A stretch of DNA of 64,000 nt from Paenibacillus sp. CC-CFT747 (GCA_030323305.1 CP106741.1:191001-255000), one strand, 5' to 3'; numbered from the stretch's first letter, positions 19,246-31,022 are shown. Program-made: numbers and translations. The notes: generated from the sequence alone by a model not told the origin.

Positions 19246-19297
19246 AAAAAGGAAGCGTTACCGCCGGCCGCAGGCTCGGCATGTAACGCTTCCTTTT
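19246..19297. terminator. Bidirectional terminator between the giant gene and nrnB upstream region
   Basis: AAAAAGGAAGCGTTAC and GTAACGCTTCCTTTT form a long stem around a GC-rich loop. On the minus strand it lies about 30 bases after the giant gene stop. Confidence 0.85.
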
Positions 19298-19326
19298 CTT
19301 ATGCTCTTACTTGCTTACCTTCCTTA

Positions 19327-22300
19327 TTACGGCTCATATACGTTGAATTCGTGGATACTCCACCAAGGCGAAGCCGTCGCCGTAAGGACCACCTTAATAT
19401 ACTGTGCGGTCTGGACCGGGAAGGTGACGGTCGTGATCGAGCCGGTGCCGGTGCCGGTCGCGACAGCCGTTCCCCACGTCGTGCCGTTCGAGGAAACGTA
19501 CACTTCGTAGCCTCTCGGATAGTCGTTCGTGCTGTTGGCGTCCAGCGTAATCTTGTTGAATGTCTTTGCGGAGCCCATATTCAGTTGATAGTACAGTCCC
19601 GCTATTTGGGTACGGCTTGTTGTCCAGCGCGTCGACAGGACGCCGTCCAGGGCATTGGCGGTTCCGGTCGTATTCGACGCCGTCGCCGTCCAACCGGTGC
19701 GGCTCAGGGCTGCGCCGCTGGTAGGCGTGGCGGACGCAGGGGAGGAGTCTGCACTTTCGTTGCTGCCTGCGAGCGCACTGACGACGTAATAGTACGGAGT
19801 TCCGTTCGCTAAGCCGGAGTCGGCGTAAGCCGCCGACGTGACGGTGGCGATCGTCGTATAAGGTCCACCGTTCGTCGTACTGCGCTTCACATTGTAGCTG
19901 GCCGCTCCGGTGACCCCCGTCCAGCTTAGGCTGACCGATGCATTGCCGGCGGCAGCCGAAAGGCCTGTCGGAGCCGGAAGCGGAGCCGTTACGGAAGCTT
20001 CAGCCGAATTCGGGCTGGAACCGTCATTGTTCGAAGCCGTGACGACATAATAGTAGGTCGTGCCGGCAGCAAGGGTATTGTCCGTATACGTGGTGGTCGT
20101 CACGTTCGACGCCAAAACCGAGTACGGCCCGCCGCTTGTGGTCGCACGTTTCACTTGATAGCTCGTTGCGCCCGACGATGCGGTCCAGCTAAGCTGTGCC
20201 GCTCCATTGCTCAGGCCGGCCGTTACGCCGGTCGGAGCTTGAGGCGCGCTGCTTAATTCGTCCGCTCCGATGTCGTAAGCTGTACCCGTAGTACGAAGCT
20301 GTCCATCCCTATCCGCCGGAACGTCGGTCGGCAGCGAATAACCGGTATCGATCGCCGCTTGGGCGGTTGACGGATTAAGATGGTAGTCGCCCGCGGCAGC
20401 ATTCACGAGCCAGCCTGTGGTGGCGTTCGTAATGTTGTTGCTGGAGATGGCCGTTCCGCCGTCGCGAAGCTTAACCGCCTTATCCATCAGATTGTTGCGG
20501 ATCTCGCCGCTGCTGCCCGCAAAACGGGATTCGATTCCGCCGACGCTGGCGCTTGGCGCAATGTCGAGCATCGTGTTGTTATAAACTTTGAATCCGTTCG
20601 CCTTGTTCATGTACACGGCCGTATCCTGCGTGCCCATGACCACGTTGTTGCGCATAATGCCGCCGCGGTGCTCATAGACGGTATCTCCGTTGCGGAAATA
20701 TTGAACTGCCGTGCCGCCGCCGCCGAACGACATGGCGATGGAGCTGTTCTTGAATACGTTGTTCTCGACCACCGTATCCATCGAGTTGCCTTTGGCGAAG
20801 AAGCCATAGGCTGGGCTGCCATCCGCTTTTTTCGTATTCTCGATCGTGTTGCTGCGGATGATCCAGCCTTTGGAGGCGATCAGATCGATGCCTTCCACGC
20901 TGCCCCTCATGCCCGTTGTGGTGTAACCGATCAACGAGTTCTCGATGATGCCGTAATCGGCATAAGGAAGCTCCACATCGCCGGCGGACGTCGCCTTGAA
21001 ACCACCTTCGCCATTATCCCATGTTTTTACATGATCGGCATGGAAATAATCCGACCCGCTGTTGACTTGAATCGAGTGGTAGTACGAATCGCGGATCGTC
21101 AGATTCCGGAAGGTCACATAATCCGAGTCATTTACTTTGAAGTTGATATCGAGTGTTGTGCTGTTGATGCCCGGTCCCACAATGGCCGTATCGTTGTAAT
21201 TCGAGGTCGCGCCCTGAATCGTGATGTTGTTTTTGCCGTTGATGGTAATCGTGGACGTCTGGCTGTAGGTGCCGGCCGCCAGCGTAATGGTTCGGCCGTT
21301 GGCGGGAGCCCCGTCGATGGCCTGCTGCAGCTGCGCCAGGGAGCTGACCGTGACGCTGTCCGGAACCGGTGTGAAAGTAGCGGCGTTCACCACGTTCGAC
21401 AGGGCGGAATAGCTGCCCGCATCGTCATAGGTTTTGACGGCAAAATAATAGGTCTGCCCCGTAGCCAGCTGGTTCACCTGGAACTTCATCGCAAGTCCCG
21501 GATCGCGCTGGCCCAGTTCATCCGGCGCTTGCGCGGCGGAGGCCCAGTTCGCTTCCGTAATCGGCGAGGTCGAATAACGAACGTCGTAACCGGCCGCTTT
21601 ACCGGTGTTGCCATCGTTGCCCGGCGCCGTCCAGGTCAGCTGCACGCTGCGGATGTTCGGGCTTACGGCCTGCAGATCCGCAATGGCCGCCGGAGGCGTC
21701 GGATCTCCAGCCGGCGTCGTCACCGTGACTATGTTGGAAAGCGCGGAGGCGTTAACCGCTTCGTCGAAAGAACGCAGGGCAAAATAATACGTTGTCCCCG
21801 GCGTCAATCCGCTTACGTCAACCGACTGTGCCGTATTGGCGGCTTGCGGCTGCGGTTCATTCGTCAGTTGGACGGCGTCATTCCAATTGTTCTCCGTAAT
21901 CGGTACCGTATGGTAACGAATATCGTAGGATTGCGCGGTCCCCGTTGTTCCGTCGTCACCCGGAGCGCTCCAGGACAAGCGGGTCGACTTCCAGGTCGTC
22001 AATCCGGCAGCCAGGTTGCTTACAGCCGCTGGAGGGGTGCTGTCCCCCGGATTTGCATACACCTCGATCTCGATCGGCGTATTCACCAGGTGGACGTCCT
22101 GGTTGACCCGGATGTGGCCGTTAGCCCAGTAGCGAACATAACGGGCGCTGATCGGGGTCGAGAGCACGATGTCTTTACCGGATCCGTCCACGGGCTCCAG
22201 GTAAGGGGCATCCGTACCCGCGCCTTGACCTGCCGTATTGTCGGCGTCGTTGTTGAACACCGTCGTTACACCGCTGGAGAAGGTCGGACTGTTCGACAGC

Positions 22301-25300
22301 TGCACGATGATGTCTCTGCCGGTCCGCGCCGTGCCCGAGCTTGCGCCCCAGTCGTTGCGGATGTTGATTTTGCTGACCGGATAAGCCTGCGTCAAATCGA
22401 CTTGAACCCACTTCGGTCCGTCGGCGACGCTGATTAAAACATAGGAATCCGTCGCCCTATCGGTCAAGATGGAAAGCGGAACTCCGTTCGAAACCGTGCC
22501 GTTCGACGTCACCGTTTTGCCCGGAGCCACGTTGATGGACGTTTCCATCACGACCTGCAGCACGTTGGACAGCGCGGATTCGTTATTGGCATTGTCACGG
22601 GTTTTCATGGCAAAATAGTACGTCGTCCCTGCCGTCAGGCCAAGCACCGTAAATTGCTGCTTGGTTCCGGACGCTTGCGGTGCGGGTTCCCCTACGACAG
22701 GCGTGGCGGAGGCCCAGTTCGCATCGGTGATGGCCGACGTGGAATAACGAAGGTCGTACTCGCTTGCCGTCCGGTCGCTGCCGTCGTCGCCCGGTGCTGT
22801 CCAGCTCAGGTCAACCGTGCTGAGCGTCCGGGTTCCCGCCGTCAAATCCGTAATGGCGGCCGGAGCCAGCACGTCCGTTCCGTCCACGAGCAGAATAGGG
22901 CGGTTATAGGCATTCTCGGAGGTATTGAACGTCACCGTTCCCCCAATGGCTTGCGGATCGTGCAGCTTAAACGACACGGTTTTGTCGCTCATCTGGCTGT
23001 TGACGAAATCCGTGACATCAAAAGCATACCAGCCAGCCGCGCTGACCGGAATCGCACCTACCGTCACGCTGCCCGTTTCGCTCGGGAAAGTGGTAGTGGT
23101 CATGGTGGATTCCGTCCAGGCATCATCCTGGAGACCGGTTACCGTTAGCGACCAGGATTTGTTCGGTTTGTTCGGCGCGTACAGCATGAGGACCGCACGC
23201 TCCGCCGACGAACCGGAGTAAGCCGAGAAGTTAGCCTTGATATAGCCGTAATAGATGCTGTTTCCGTTGTTTTGAACGGTCAGCCCTGTGGAAGAACCAT
23301 AAAAAGAGCCGTTATTCACAACATTAACGTCATCCGCCGGTGTATACTCCCCGGCCGAAGAAGCCAGCATCGCAATCGAAGGAACGTTCGACAGCGCCGA
23401 CACGTTGCCTTGATCGTCGATCGTCTTCATGGCCGCATACACCGTGGCACCGGCCGTCGGGCCGTATACCTTAATCGATTGCTGCGTACCGGCCGCTTGC
23501 GGAAGGACCGACGTCTCGATCTTTTGCGCACTGGCCCAGTTCGCTTCCGTTATCGCAGCGTTGGAATAACGAATGTCGTAAGCGTAAGCCGTCCCCGTGC
23601 TGCCGTCATCGCCCGGGGCATTCCAGGTAAGCTGTAAGGAACGTGAGGTCACGCTGCTTGCCGCCAAATTGGATACGGCCGCCGGCGCAATCGTTTCGTT
23701 AGGGACAAACTCGTCGGCTCCGACATCCGGCGCTCCGCCGTAAGTCCTCGCCTCGCCGTCCCGGTCGGTCGGCACTTCCGGAAGGGTAATGCCCGCGTCA
23801 CGGGCCGCAGCGCCGTAGAACGGATGGAGATGGTAATCGCCGTTCGCCGGATCCACCAGCCAGGTTGGGGCGGCATTCGTAATGTTGTTGCTTTGGACAG
23901 CGGTTCCGCCATCGCGCAGCTTCACACTCCCGCTCAGCAAGTTGTTGCGGACCTCTCCGCTTGTCTGCGAATAACGCGGTTCGATCGCGCCTACGCCGGA
24001 GCCTATATTCAGAATCGTGTTGTTGTAAATTTTGTAGCCGGTTGCCTTGTTCAAATAAATGCCGGCATCCTGCATGCCGTAGATGACATTGTTGCGCATG
24101 ATGCCGCCGCGGTGCTCGTAGGTTTGGTCCTGGTTGCGGAAGAAGGCAGCACCCGAACCGCCGCCGCCGAACGACAGGGCGATAAAGCTGTTTTTAATGA
24201 CGTTGTTCTCCATAATCGTGTCGATTGAGTTGGCCTTGGCAAAAATCCCATAAGCGGTGCCGCCGTCGGCTCTCTTGGCGTTCTCCACGGTGTTGCCGCG
24301 GATGACCCAGCCCCGGGAGGCAATCAGGTCGATTCCTTCCACGACACCCCGTTTACCGCTAACGGTATAGCCGATCAGGGAATTCTCAATTAGTCCGAAG
24401 TCGTTGTAGCCGTTGCCGGAGTTCAAGTTGAAAGTCGTCTTGAAGCCCCTTCCCCGTTATCCCACGTTTTCACATGGTCAGCGTGGAAATAATTGGATCC
24501 TTCGTTGATCTGAATGGCATGGTAATACGAGTCCTGAATCGTCATATTCTTGATCGTGACGTAGTCGGAATTGTTAACCTTGAAGTTGATGTCCATCGAG
24601 CTGACGTCGATGCCCAGCCCTTTGACCACCGTGTCATTGAAGTTGGCCGTCGCGCCCTGAATCGTGATGTTGTTCTTGCCGGTGATGTTGATCGGGGTAG
24701 ATTGGGTATAAGTTCCGGCCGCCAAGGTGATGACACGTCCGTTGGCAGGTGCGCTGTCAATGGCCGTCTGGAGGGCGCCGATCGAATTGACCGTAACGGA
24801 GTCCGGCGTCGGCGCAGCGATGGTTGCGCTCACCACGTTGGACAAATCCGACAAGTTGCCTACTTCGTCTAAAGTGCGGACGGCAAAGTAGTAGGTCGTG
24901 CCCGGCGACAATTCTTTGACCTTGAAATTGGCTGTTGATCCGACCGGAGGCTGAGGAAGCTCGTCGACCGCCTGCGCAGCCGAAGCCCAGTTTGCCGCTG
25001 TAATGGGGGAGGTCGAGTAACGGACGTCATAAAATGCGGCATTGCCGGTATTGCCGTCATTGCCCGGTGCCGTCCAGGTCAGCTTTGCCGACTTGAACAT
25101 CGCCTGCGTCACCTGCAGATCGGCTATGGCCGCAGGCGCCTGGGTATCGGACGCCGGCGTCGTGACCGTCAGGACGCTCGACAGCGGCGATTCATTCACG
25201 ATATCCTTCGTCTTCATCGCGATGTAATAAGTCGTGTTCGGCGTAAGCCCTTCGAGCGTAAACGTCTGGGTTGTTCCCGCCAACTGAGGAGCCGGCTCGC

Positions 25301-26930
25301 CTACGGCGCTTGTCGCGTTCGCCCAGTTCGCGGAAGTGATCGGCGAGGTCGAGTAGCGGATATCATAGGAAGTGGCTGTGCCGGTTGTGCCGTTGTCTCC
25401 GGGGGCCGTCCAGCTCAGCTGAACCGCTTTCCAACTCGTGTAGGCGCTGGAAAGATTCGTGACAGCCGCCGGCGGCGAGTAGTCTTGCGGATCCGCATAA
25501 ACCTCCACTTCGACGGGCGTGTTCACGGTATTGGTTTGACCGTTAACCCTAACATGACCGTTGGCCCAGTATCGGACATAACGGGCATTCACGGTGTCGG
25601 TCAGGTTGATATCTTTCCCGCTGCCGTCTGCCAGCTCCATATACTCCGCGTCGGTTCCAGCCCCGAGACCCGAGCTGTTGTCGTTGTCATTGTTGAACAC
25701 GGTCGTTACGCCGCTTGTGAACGTGGAGTCGTTCGATACTTGCACGACGATATCCTTGGCGTACCGGTAAGCGGAGCTATCCGAGCCCCAATCGTTGCGG
25801 AGATTGATCCGGGAGATATCATAAGCCTGGCCCAGATCGATCTGGGCCCACTTGGGGCCGTCCGCTACGCTGTAGAGGGCGTACTTATCGCGCGTTACGA
25901 CGCCGTCCGTCAGCTCGGAGATCGGCCGGTTGGTCACACTGCCCGCATTCGTCGTGACCGATTTTCCGAGCGCCACATTCGCCACCGGCAAGGTGGAAGC
26001 GGTTGCAACATTCGAGAGATTGGAGACATTCCCGTTCGATCCGACCGTTTTCATGGCAAAATACACTGTTTTCCCGGACGGCAGACCCTTCACCGTGAAC
26101 GATTGCGAACCCGAAGAAGCGGGGAGCGGCTCGCCAGTGATCCGTTTCACGACCGCTCCGTTATCCCAGTTGGCGCTGGTGATCGGCGTGGTCGAATACC
26201 GGATGTCGTAGCCGGTTATCGAGCTGCCCGGACTGTTCCAGGTAAGGACAGCGCTGTTTACGGTAGGACTGCCGGCCGATAAGCTGACCGAGCTTGGCAG
26301 TGAGGCATTGACCGTCGGAATTTCGGAGTAGACTTCCAGCTCGACCGGGGTGTTCACCGTCTGAATCGAGCCGTCGGAAGTACGGGTGTGGCCATTCGCC
26401 CACGAGCGGACATAACGGGCGCTAACCGGCGTGCTTAAGGTGATCGTTCGGCCGCTGCCGTCGACCGGTTCCAAATAAGTCGGATCAGAGCCCGCTCCCT
26501 GTCCCGCCGTATTGTCGGAATCATTGTTAAAAACAGTCGTCACGCCAGTGGAGAAGGCAGGATCGTTGGAGAGCTGGACAATGATATCCCGGCCGGTTCT
26601 CGTCGCCTGCGGGTTATAATCATTCAGCACATTAATGCGGGTAATGGCATGAGATTCCCCTAAGTCGTACTGTACCCACTTAGGTCCTGTGGAGGCATTG
26701 ATCAGGGCGTAGCTGCTCGACTGGCGGTCGCCGTCGACCAACCGGTCAAGCGATACGGCGTTGTTCACGATGCCGTTGGTGGTTACCTTCGCATGGCCCA
26801 GAGCTACGTTGGTCTCAGCGGCCGCGAAAGCCACTGGAGCAGCCGTAAACAGAAGCTGTGTGGAAAGCACGGTGGTCATGAGCATCGTTATTCCCGACTT
26901 TTTTACAAGAGGCAAAACCAATATTGACAC
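19327..26930 (-). CDS. Giant secreted modular protein: discoidin-like, FN3 and two parallel beta-helix (pectate-lyase-like) modules (one frameshift)
   Basis: About 2534 residues. The start is a GTG at 26930 or TTG at 26921, after AGGAGAGG. A signal peptide ends near VAFAAAETN. In order: F5/8-type discoidin-like domain (about 40-200), FN3, second discoidin-like domain, two FN3, beta-helix 1 (DNA 23700-24815), FN3, a DNRLRE-like beta domain, FN3, third discoidin-like domain, two FN3, beta-helix 2 (DNA 20250-21365), two FN3, and a C-terminal discoidin/CBM32-like domain ending WWSIHEFNVYEP. The two beta-helices share long near-identical stretches, for example FHADHVKTWDNGEG, so a large block was duplicated. 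A G is missing in the C4 run at 24446-24449; without it the protein would stop at 835 residues. Likely role: extracellular polysaccharide binding and cleavage, perhaps pectin or uronan. The substrate is not shown by the sequence. A terminator follows. Confidence 0.85.
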
Positions 26931-27029
26931 TTCCTCTCCTAATTAGGTGCCGGCGTTGCATCTGCTTGCCACTTGTGTCATCCTCAATTCCTGAACTCGA
27001 TCCTCCCTTCCACTGGCGTCTATCAAATA

Positions 27030-27042
27030 TGAAGCGCTTTCA
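27030..27042. promoter_or_regulatory. Candidate catabolite responsive element (cre), one base short
   Basis: TGAAGCGCTTTCA matches the cre palindrome TGAAAGCGCTTTCA except for one missing A. It lies 100 bases upstream of the giant glycan-active gene, where CcpA control would make sense. Given the many homopolymer deletions in this sequence, the missing base could be an error. Confidence 0.4.
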
Positions 27043-27225
27043 CATGCGCTGTCTGATCTGCCGGGCCCTTTCGCTTCCCTCTCAGATTGACATAGACCGC
27101 GCTCGTTCGCCATTAGATTGAATTATCTTCTTCTTAGTCATTTCTATCCTCAGTCGTTTTTAGTGGATTAATAGATATAAGGCATCGAATGGACAAGGGA
27201 CGGAAGTAGGGCTGGCGGCTCTCCC

Positions 27226-27255
27226 GATGGAAACTTATTCCCCGGCTTCCAACAT
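27226..27255. repeat. Copy 2 of the short intergenic element (partner at 19192)
   Basis: GATGGAAACTTATTC at 27226-27240, identical to 19192-19206, again followed by CCAACATT. It lies 296 bases upstream of the giant gene and about 125 bases before the NlpC/P60 gene. Confidence 0.5.
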
Positions 27256-27352
27256 TTTTGCCTACCATAGAGAACGTTTTCTTGGTAACTTTACCTCAAG
27301 CGGGTGGCGCTTCCATGCCGTCCTCTTATCTATACAAAAGGAGTGAAGAACC

Positions 27353-28027
27353 ATCAAGAAACAAATTGCCCTGCTGCTCGCTGTCGTCATGCTCTTTGCC
27401 TTCAGCCCGTCCGTCTTCGCCGCCACCAAATACGAAACCAAGATCGAACGCGGCGTTAACTTTCGTTCCCAGCCGAATCTGTCCTCCAAGGTATACCGTT
27501 CTCTTAAAGTCAATGAATATGTGCACGTCATTCACCTGGAGAAGCCAGGCTGGATCAAAATTCAAACAAAAGAGGGGCGCACCGGCTATATGTCGTCTCT
27601 CCCAAAATATTCCACTTTCAGCATGCCAAGCATCGCCACCCAACGCTCCAATCTGGTGAACTATGCCAAATCCCTGCAAGACCGCGTTAACTACAAGTAT
27701 GGCGCGCGCGATGAGGCCCGTCTGCTGTTCGACTGCTCCTCTTTCACCCAATATGTTTACAAGAAGCAGGGCATCTACATTCCATGGGGAGCCAACGCCC
27801 AGACGAAGTACGGCACCACCATCAAGTATAAGTCCTCCCTGCAAATGGGCGACCTTGTCATGATGAGCTTCAGCAAGAACAGCACCAGGATCGGTCATGT
27901 CGGCATTTACATTGGAGGCGGCAAGTTCATCCATAACGTGAACCCGACGGATGATGTCGTCATCAGCGACTTGAACTCCGGCTACTGGAAGGACCGGTTC
28001 GTAAAAGGAACCCGGGTCATCCGCTAA
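27353..28027 (+). CDS. Secreted SH3-like plus NlpC/P60 cell-wall peptidase
   Basis: A secreted endopeptidase of about 224 residues that should cleave peptidoglycan stem peptides. The signal peptide reads KKQIALLLAVVMLFAFSPSV then FAATKY. A bacterial SH3 domain follows (RGVNFRSQPNLSSKVYRSLK), then NlpC/P60 with catalytic Cys in LFDCSSFTQYVYK and His in RIGHVGIYIGGGKFIHN. The frame has no ATG/GTG/TTG before the signal peptide. The codon correctly spaced from AAAGGAG (27337-27343) is ATC at 27353, so either a rare AUC start is used or an indel hides the true ATG. An ATG at 27389 would cut the signal peptide. It is a paralogue of 49759-50211. A terminator follows. Confidence 0.88.
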   Translation: MKKQIALLLAVVMLFAFSPSVFAATKYETKIERGVNFRSQPNLSSKVYRSLKVNEYVHVIHLEKPGWIKIQTKEGRTGYMSSLPKYSTFSMPSIATQRSNLVNYAKSLQDRVNYKYGARDEARLLFDCSSFTQYVYKKQGIYIPWGANAQTKYGTTIKYKSSLQMGDLVMMSFSKNSTRIGHVGIYIGGGKFIHNVNPTDDVVISDLNSGYWKDRFVKGTRVIR

Positions 28028-28069
28028 GCCTGCTAACCCTATTTCCTCATAAAAGGACAGGGAACGATC

Positions 28070-28108
28070 AAAAGGCCTGCTGCCGGATTCCGGTTAGCAG
28101 GCCTTTTT
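28070..28108 (+). terminator. Intrinsic terminator after the SH3-NlpC gene
   Basis: AAAAGGCCTGCT and AGCAGGCCTTTTT form a strong stem with T run, 42 bases after the stop. It could also serve the converging glcF. Confidence 0.88.
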
Positions 28109-28129
28109 GAGTTGTGAGCGAACTCGGGA

Positions 28130-29510
28130 TTAAGGGGACGGCTTCATCCGCTCATAGAGGAAATCGACCAAATGGACGGCTTCCATCCGTCCCGTCAGGC
28201 CCTCTCTCTCGATGCCGAGCTTCATCTGCAGCAGACAGCCCGGATTGCTCGTCAGCAAGTACTGTGCTTCCGTTTCCTTCACGTGCTCCATCTTGTGATC
28301 GAGCACCTGCATGGACATCTCCGGCTGCACGAGGTTGTAGATGCCCGCCGATCCGCAGCAGCGGTCGGCCCCCTGGAGCTCGCGGAAACGGACGCCCGGG
28401 ATGCGGCTCATCAGGTTGCGGGGTGCATTGCCCGCTTTCATGACGTTGCGCAGGTGGCACGAGTCCTGGTACGTGATGACCGTCTCGGTTTGGTCTCCGG
28501 AAGGCCTGCCTTCGCGCAGCCTCTCCGTCAAGGCGGGAACATGGCCGCGCTCGAGAATGACCTGGGTTACGTCCTTCACCCGCTCGGCAAACCAGCGGGC
28601 CTCCTCGGCCATTACGGGATCTTCATGCAGCAGATGATGATATTCCACGAGCAGGGCGCCGCAGCCTCCGGCATTCGAGATGATGTAATCCACACCGGCC
28701 TCGCGGAAAGCACGGATGTTGCGGCGGGCGAGGTCTCTTGCCTGGTCAAGCTCCCCGCTGTGGGCGTGAAGAGCGCCGCAGCAGTTCTGCGTGTCGGGAA
28801 TGACTACATCAAAGCCCGCTTCCGCAAGCAGCTTGGCGGTGTTGACGTTCGTTTCCGTGAAGAGCACATCCATGATGCAGCCGCGGAACAGCCCTACCTT
28901 CGCCACGGCTGTGCCCTTGGCCGGGTAGAACGTCCCTAGCCGCTCCACCACTCCGTCGCCGGAGGCTTCGGGGAGGATCCGCTCCATCTGGCGCATCGTC
29001 TCCGGGAAGAGCTTCATCACGCCCGCCGAGCGGACGAGCTTCGCCGCTCCCGACCTCTGGTACAGCCGGAGTCCGGAGCCCAGGAGCCGCATCCGCTTCT
29101 GGTGCGGGAACATGTGCCGGAAGGTCAGGCTGCGCAGCCCTTGACCCACCAGGAGTGCTCGGAGTGGTCTTCGATGGCGTCTCTTGTCTGCTCGAGCAGC
29201 TGGCCGTACTTCACATCGGCCGGACAGACCGGTTCGCACGCCCGGCAGCCGAGGCAGAGGTCCATCTGCCGGCTGAACGAGTCATCCGGCTCCATCACCC
29301 CGTCGACGACCGCTTTCATCAGCGCGATCCTCCCCTCGGGGAAGCCGCCTCGAGCCCCGATTCCTTGAAGGTCGGGCAGGACGGCTGGCAGAACCCGCAC
29401 CTCATGCAGTTGGTCAGCTCGTCGTAATTCAGTGTCAGCTTCATGCGCTCGGCGAGCGGGCTTCCGCTCTCCTTCACGATCAGGGGCTTGATGGACGTAT
29501 TTCCACTCAT
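28130..29510 (-). CDS. glcF: Glycolate oxidase iron-sulfur subunit (two frameshifts)
   Basis: GlcF passes electrons from the flavoprotein GlcD to the respiratory chain. From the ATG at 29508-29510 (MSGNTSIKPLIVKESGSPL), two 4Fe-4S motifs follow: CMRCGFCQPSCP and CLGCRACEPVCP. Two CCG domains come next (CIMDVLF...NCCGALHAHSGE and DSCHLRN...DRCCGSAGIYN). Frame changes near 29340 and 29120 join three segments, giving about 460 residues in all. Its ATG overlaps the glcD stop by four bases (ATGA), so the two subunits are translationally coupled. A related D-lactate dehydrogenase complex is possible, since GlcDF-type pairs overlap in substrate. Confidence 0.88.
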
Positions 29511-30921
29511 CGCTGCAGCACCACCCTTTTGCGGGATTCCTTGGCAAAAATCTTGCCCGGGTTCATGATGTTGTTCGGGTCAAAAGCCTGCTTCACGGCT
29601 TTCATAATGGCGATTCCCTCCGCCCCGACCTTCCACTCGAGGAAGGGGATTTCACGGAGCCCACGCCGTGCTCGCCGGTAATGGTGCCCCCAAGCCGGAT
29701 CGCCGCCTCAAAAATCTCCTCGAACGCCTGCTCCACCCGGTGAATCTCCTCCGGGTTGCGGGCGTCGGTCGTGCACGTCGGGTGCAGGTTGCCGTCTCCC
29801 GCATGACCGAAGGTGCAGATGTGCACCCCGTACTTAAGCGCGATCCGGTTGATCTCCTGCACCATCTCGGCGATCTTCGACCTCGGCACGGTCGCATCCT
29901 CGAGGATGGTGGTCGGGCTGATCCGCGCGAGCGTCGACAGGGCGCTCCGCCTTGCCTTCATGAGTCCCTCCGCCTCCTCGGCGCTTCCGGCGAGCTTCAC
30001 CTCGGCGGCGTTCTCCTCGAGGCAGATGCGGCGGATCGCTTCGATGTCGGCGGCGATGGAAGCCTCGTCGAACCCGTCCTGCTCGATCAGCAGCACCGCC
30101 TCCATGTCGAGCGGCAGGCCGATCCGGTTGAATTCCTCCACGACCCGAAGCGTCGGGTTATCGATGAATTCGAGGGTGGCCGGAATGATCCGCGAGCCAA
30201 CGATGCTCGATACGGTGCGCGCGGCCGCTTCGATGTCCCGGTACATCGCGAGCATCGTCTTCTTGTGCGTCGGGGCGGGCAGCAGCTTCACGGTCGCCTC
30301 CGTGATAATGGCCAGCGTACCTTCCGAGCCGACGAGCAGCTTCGTCAGGTCGTACCCTGCCACATCCTTGTACAGCTTCCCGCCCGTCCGGACGATATCG
30401 CCGTTCGGCAGCACGAACTCTAGGCCGATCACGTAGTCCTTGGTCGTTCCATACTTCAGGCCGCGAAGGCCTCCGGCGCATTCCATGATGTTGCCGCCGA
30501 GCGTGGAGATGACCATGCTGCTCGGATCCGGCGGATAGAACAGGCCTAGCCGCTCCACCGCGAGATGAAACTCCTTCGTGTTCAAGCCGGGCTGGAACGT
30601 GGCAGTCAGGTTGTCCGTGTCAATCTCCAGCAGCCGGTTCATGCGGTTCATGACCATGACGAGGCCGCCTTCGAGCGGAACCGTTCCTCCGCATAGGTTG
30701 CTTCCGGCGCCCCGGCCCACAATGGGAATCCGGTTGGCGTTGGCCAGCTTCAGAACAGCCGCCACTTCTTCCTTCGAGCCGGGATAAACCACGCCGTCCG
30801 GCAGCGTCTGCAGCATCGGCGTAGCGTCATAGGAATGGGTGACGCGCGCCTCCATATCGTCCTTGAAATGGGCCTCGCCCACAATGCCGCGCAGCTCGCG
30901 GCGGATGTTGTCGTCCAGCAT
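29507..30921 (-). CDS. glcD: Glycolate oxidase FAD-linked subunit (one frameshift near the C-terminus)
   Basis: GlcD oxidises glycolate (or a similar 2-hydroxy acid) to glyoxylate with FAD. It starts MLDDNIRRELRGIVGEAHFK at 30921 after CGGAGGG. The PCMH FAD-binding domain shows PIVGRGAGSNLCGGTVPLEG and GGNIMECAGGLRGLKYGTTK. The C-terminal oxidase domain shows CTFGHAGDGNLHPT and TGEHGVGSVK. A frame change near 29650 leads to the expected ending with NIMNPGKIFAKESRKR and a stop overlapping glcF. About 470 residues. It is divergent from a FadR-type regulator, as in glc or lld loci. Confidence 0.9.
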
Positions 30922-30943
30922 GGGAACCCTCCGTTGTTTAAAG

Positions 30944-30958
30944 ATCAGGTGATCTGAT
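30944..30958. promoter_or_regulatory. Candidate FadR-type operator between glcD and its regulator
   Basis: ATCAGGTGATCTGAT has 5-base arms (ATCAG/CTGAT) around GTGAT. It lies 23 bases upstream of the glcD start in the 101-base divergent region, the place for a shared operator of the GntR/FadR regulator. Confidence 0.5.
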
Positions 30959-31022
30959 GACTTTTCTTTTAGTATAGCGTATGCTTGAATGAGTGTATAT
31001 TGAATTTTTTCGGAGGAAGCCC

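Larger units (their letters stand above)
26931..27352. other. Divergent upstream region between the giant gene and the SH3-NlpC gene
   Basis: 422 bases with no convincing gene. It holds a cre-like site (27030-27042), the second copy of the GATGGAAACTTATTC element (27226), A/T-rich stretches around 27118-27182 that may carry promoters, and the AAAGGAG ribosome site at 27337-27343 for the NlpC gene. Confidence 0.6.

Noticed and set aside
20380..22437. 685-codon plus-strand open frame
   Set aside because: It lies antisense to the giant repeat protein, is Arg/Val-rich with no domain pattern, and repeats in step with the FN3/discoidin modules; it is a shadow of the opposite strand.
19327..24426. 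Separate second giant gene starting at the 1699-codon frame
   Set aside because: It begins in the middle of beta-helix 1 without ribosome site or signal peptide; it is the continuation of the 835-codon upstream part after a one-base deletion.
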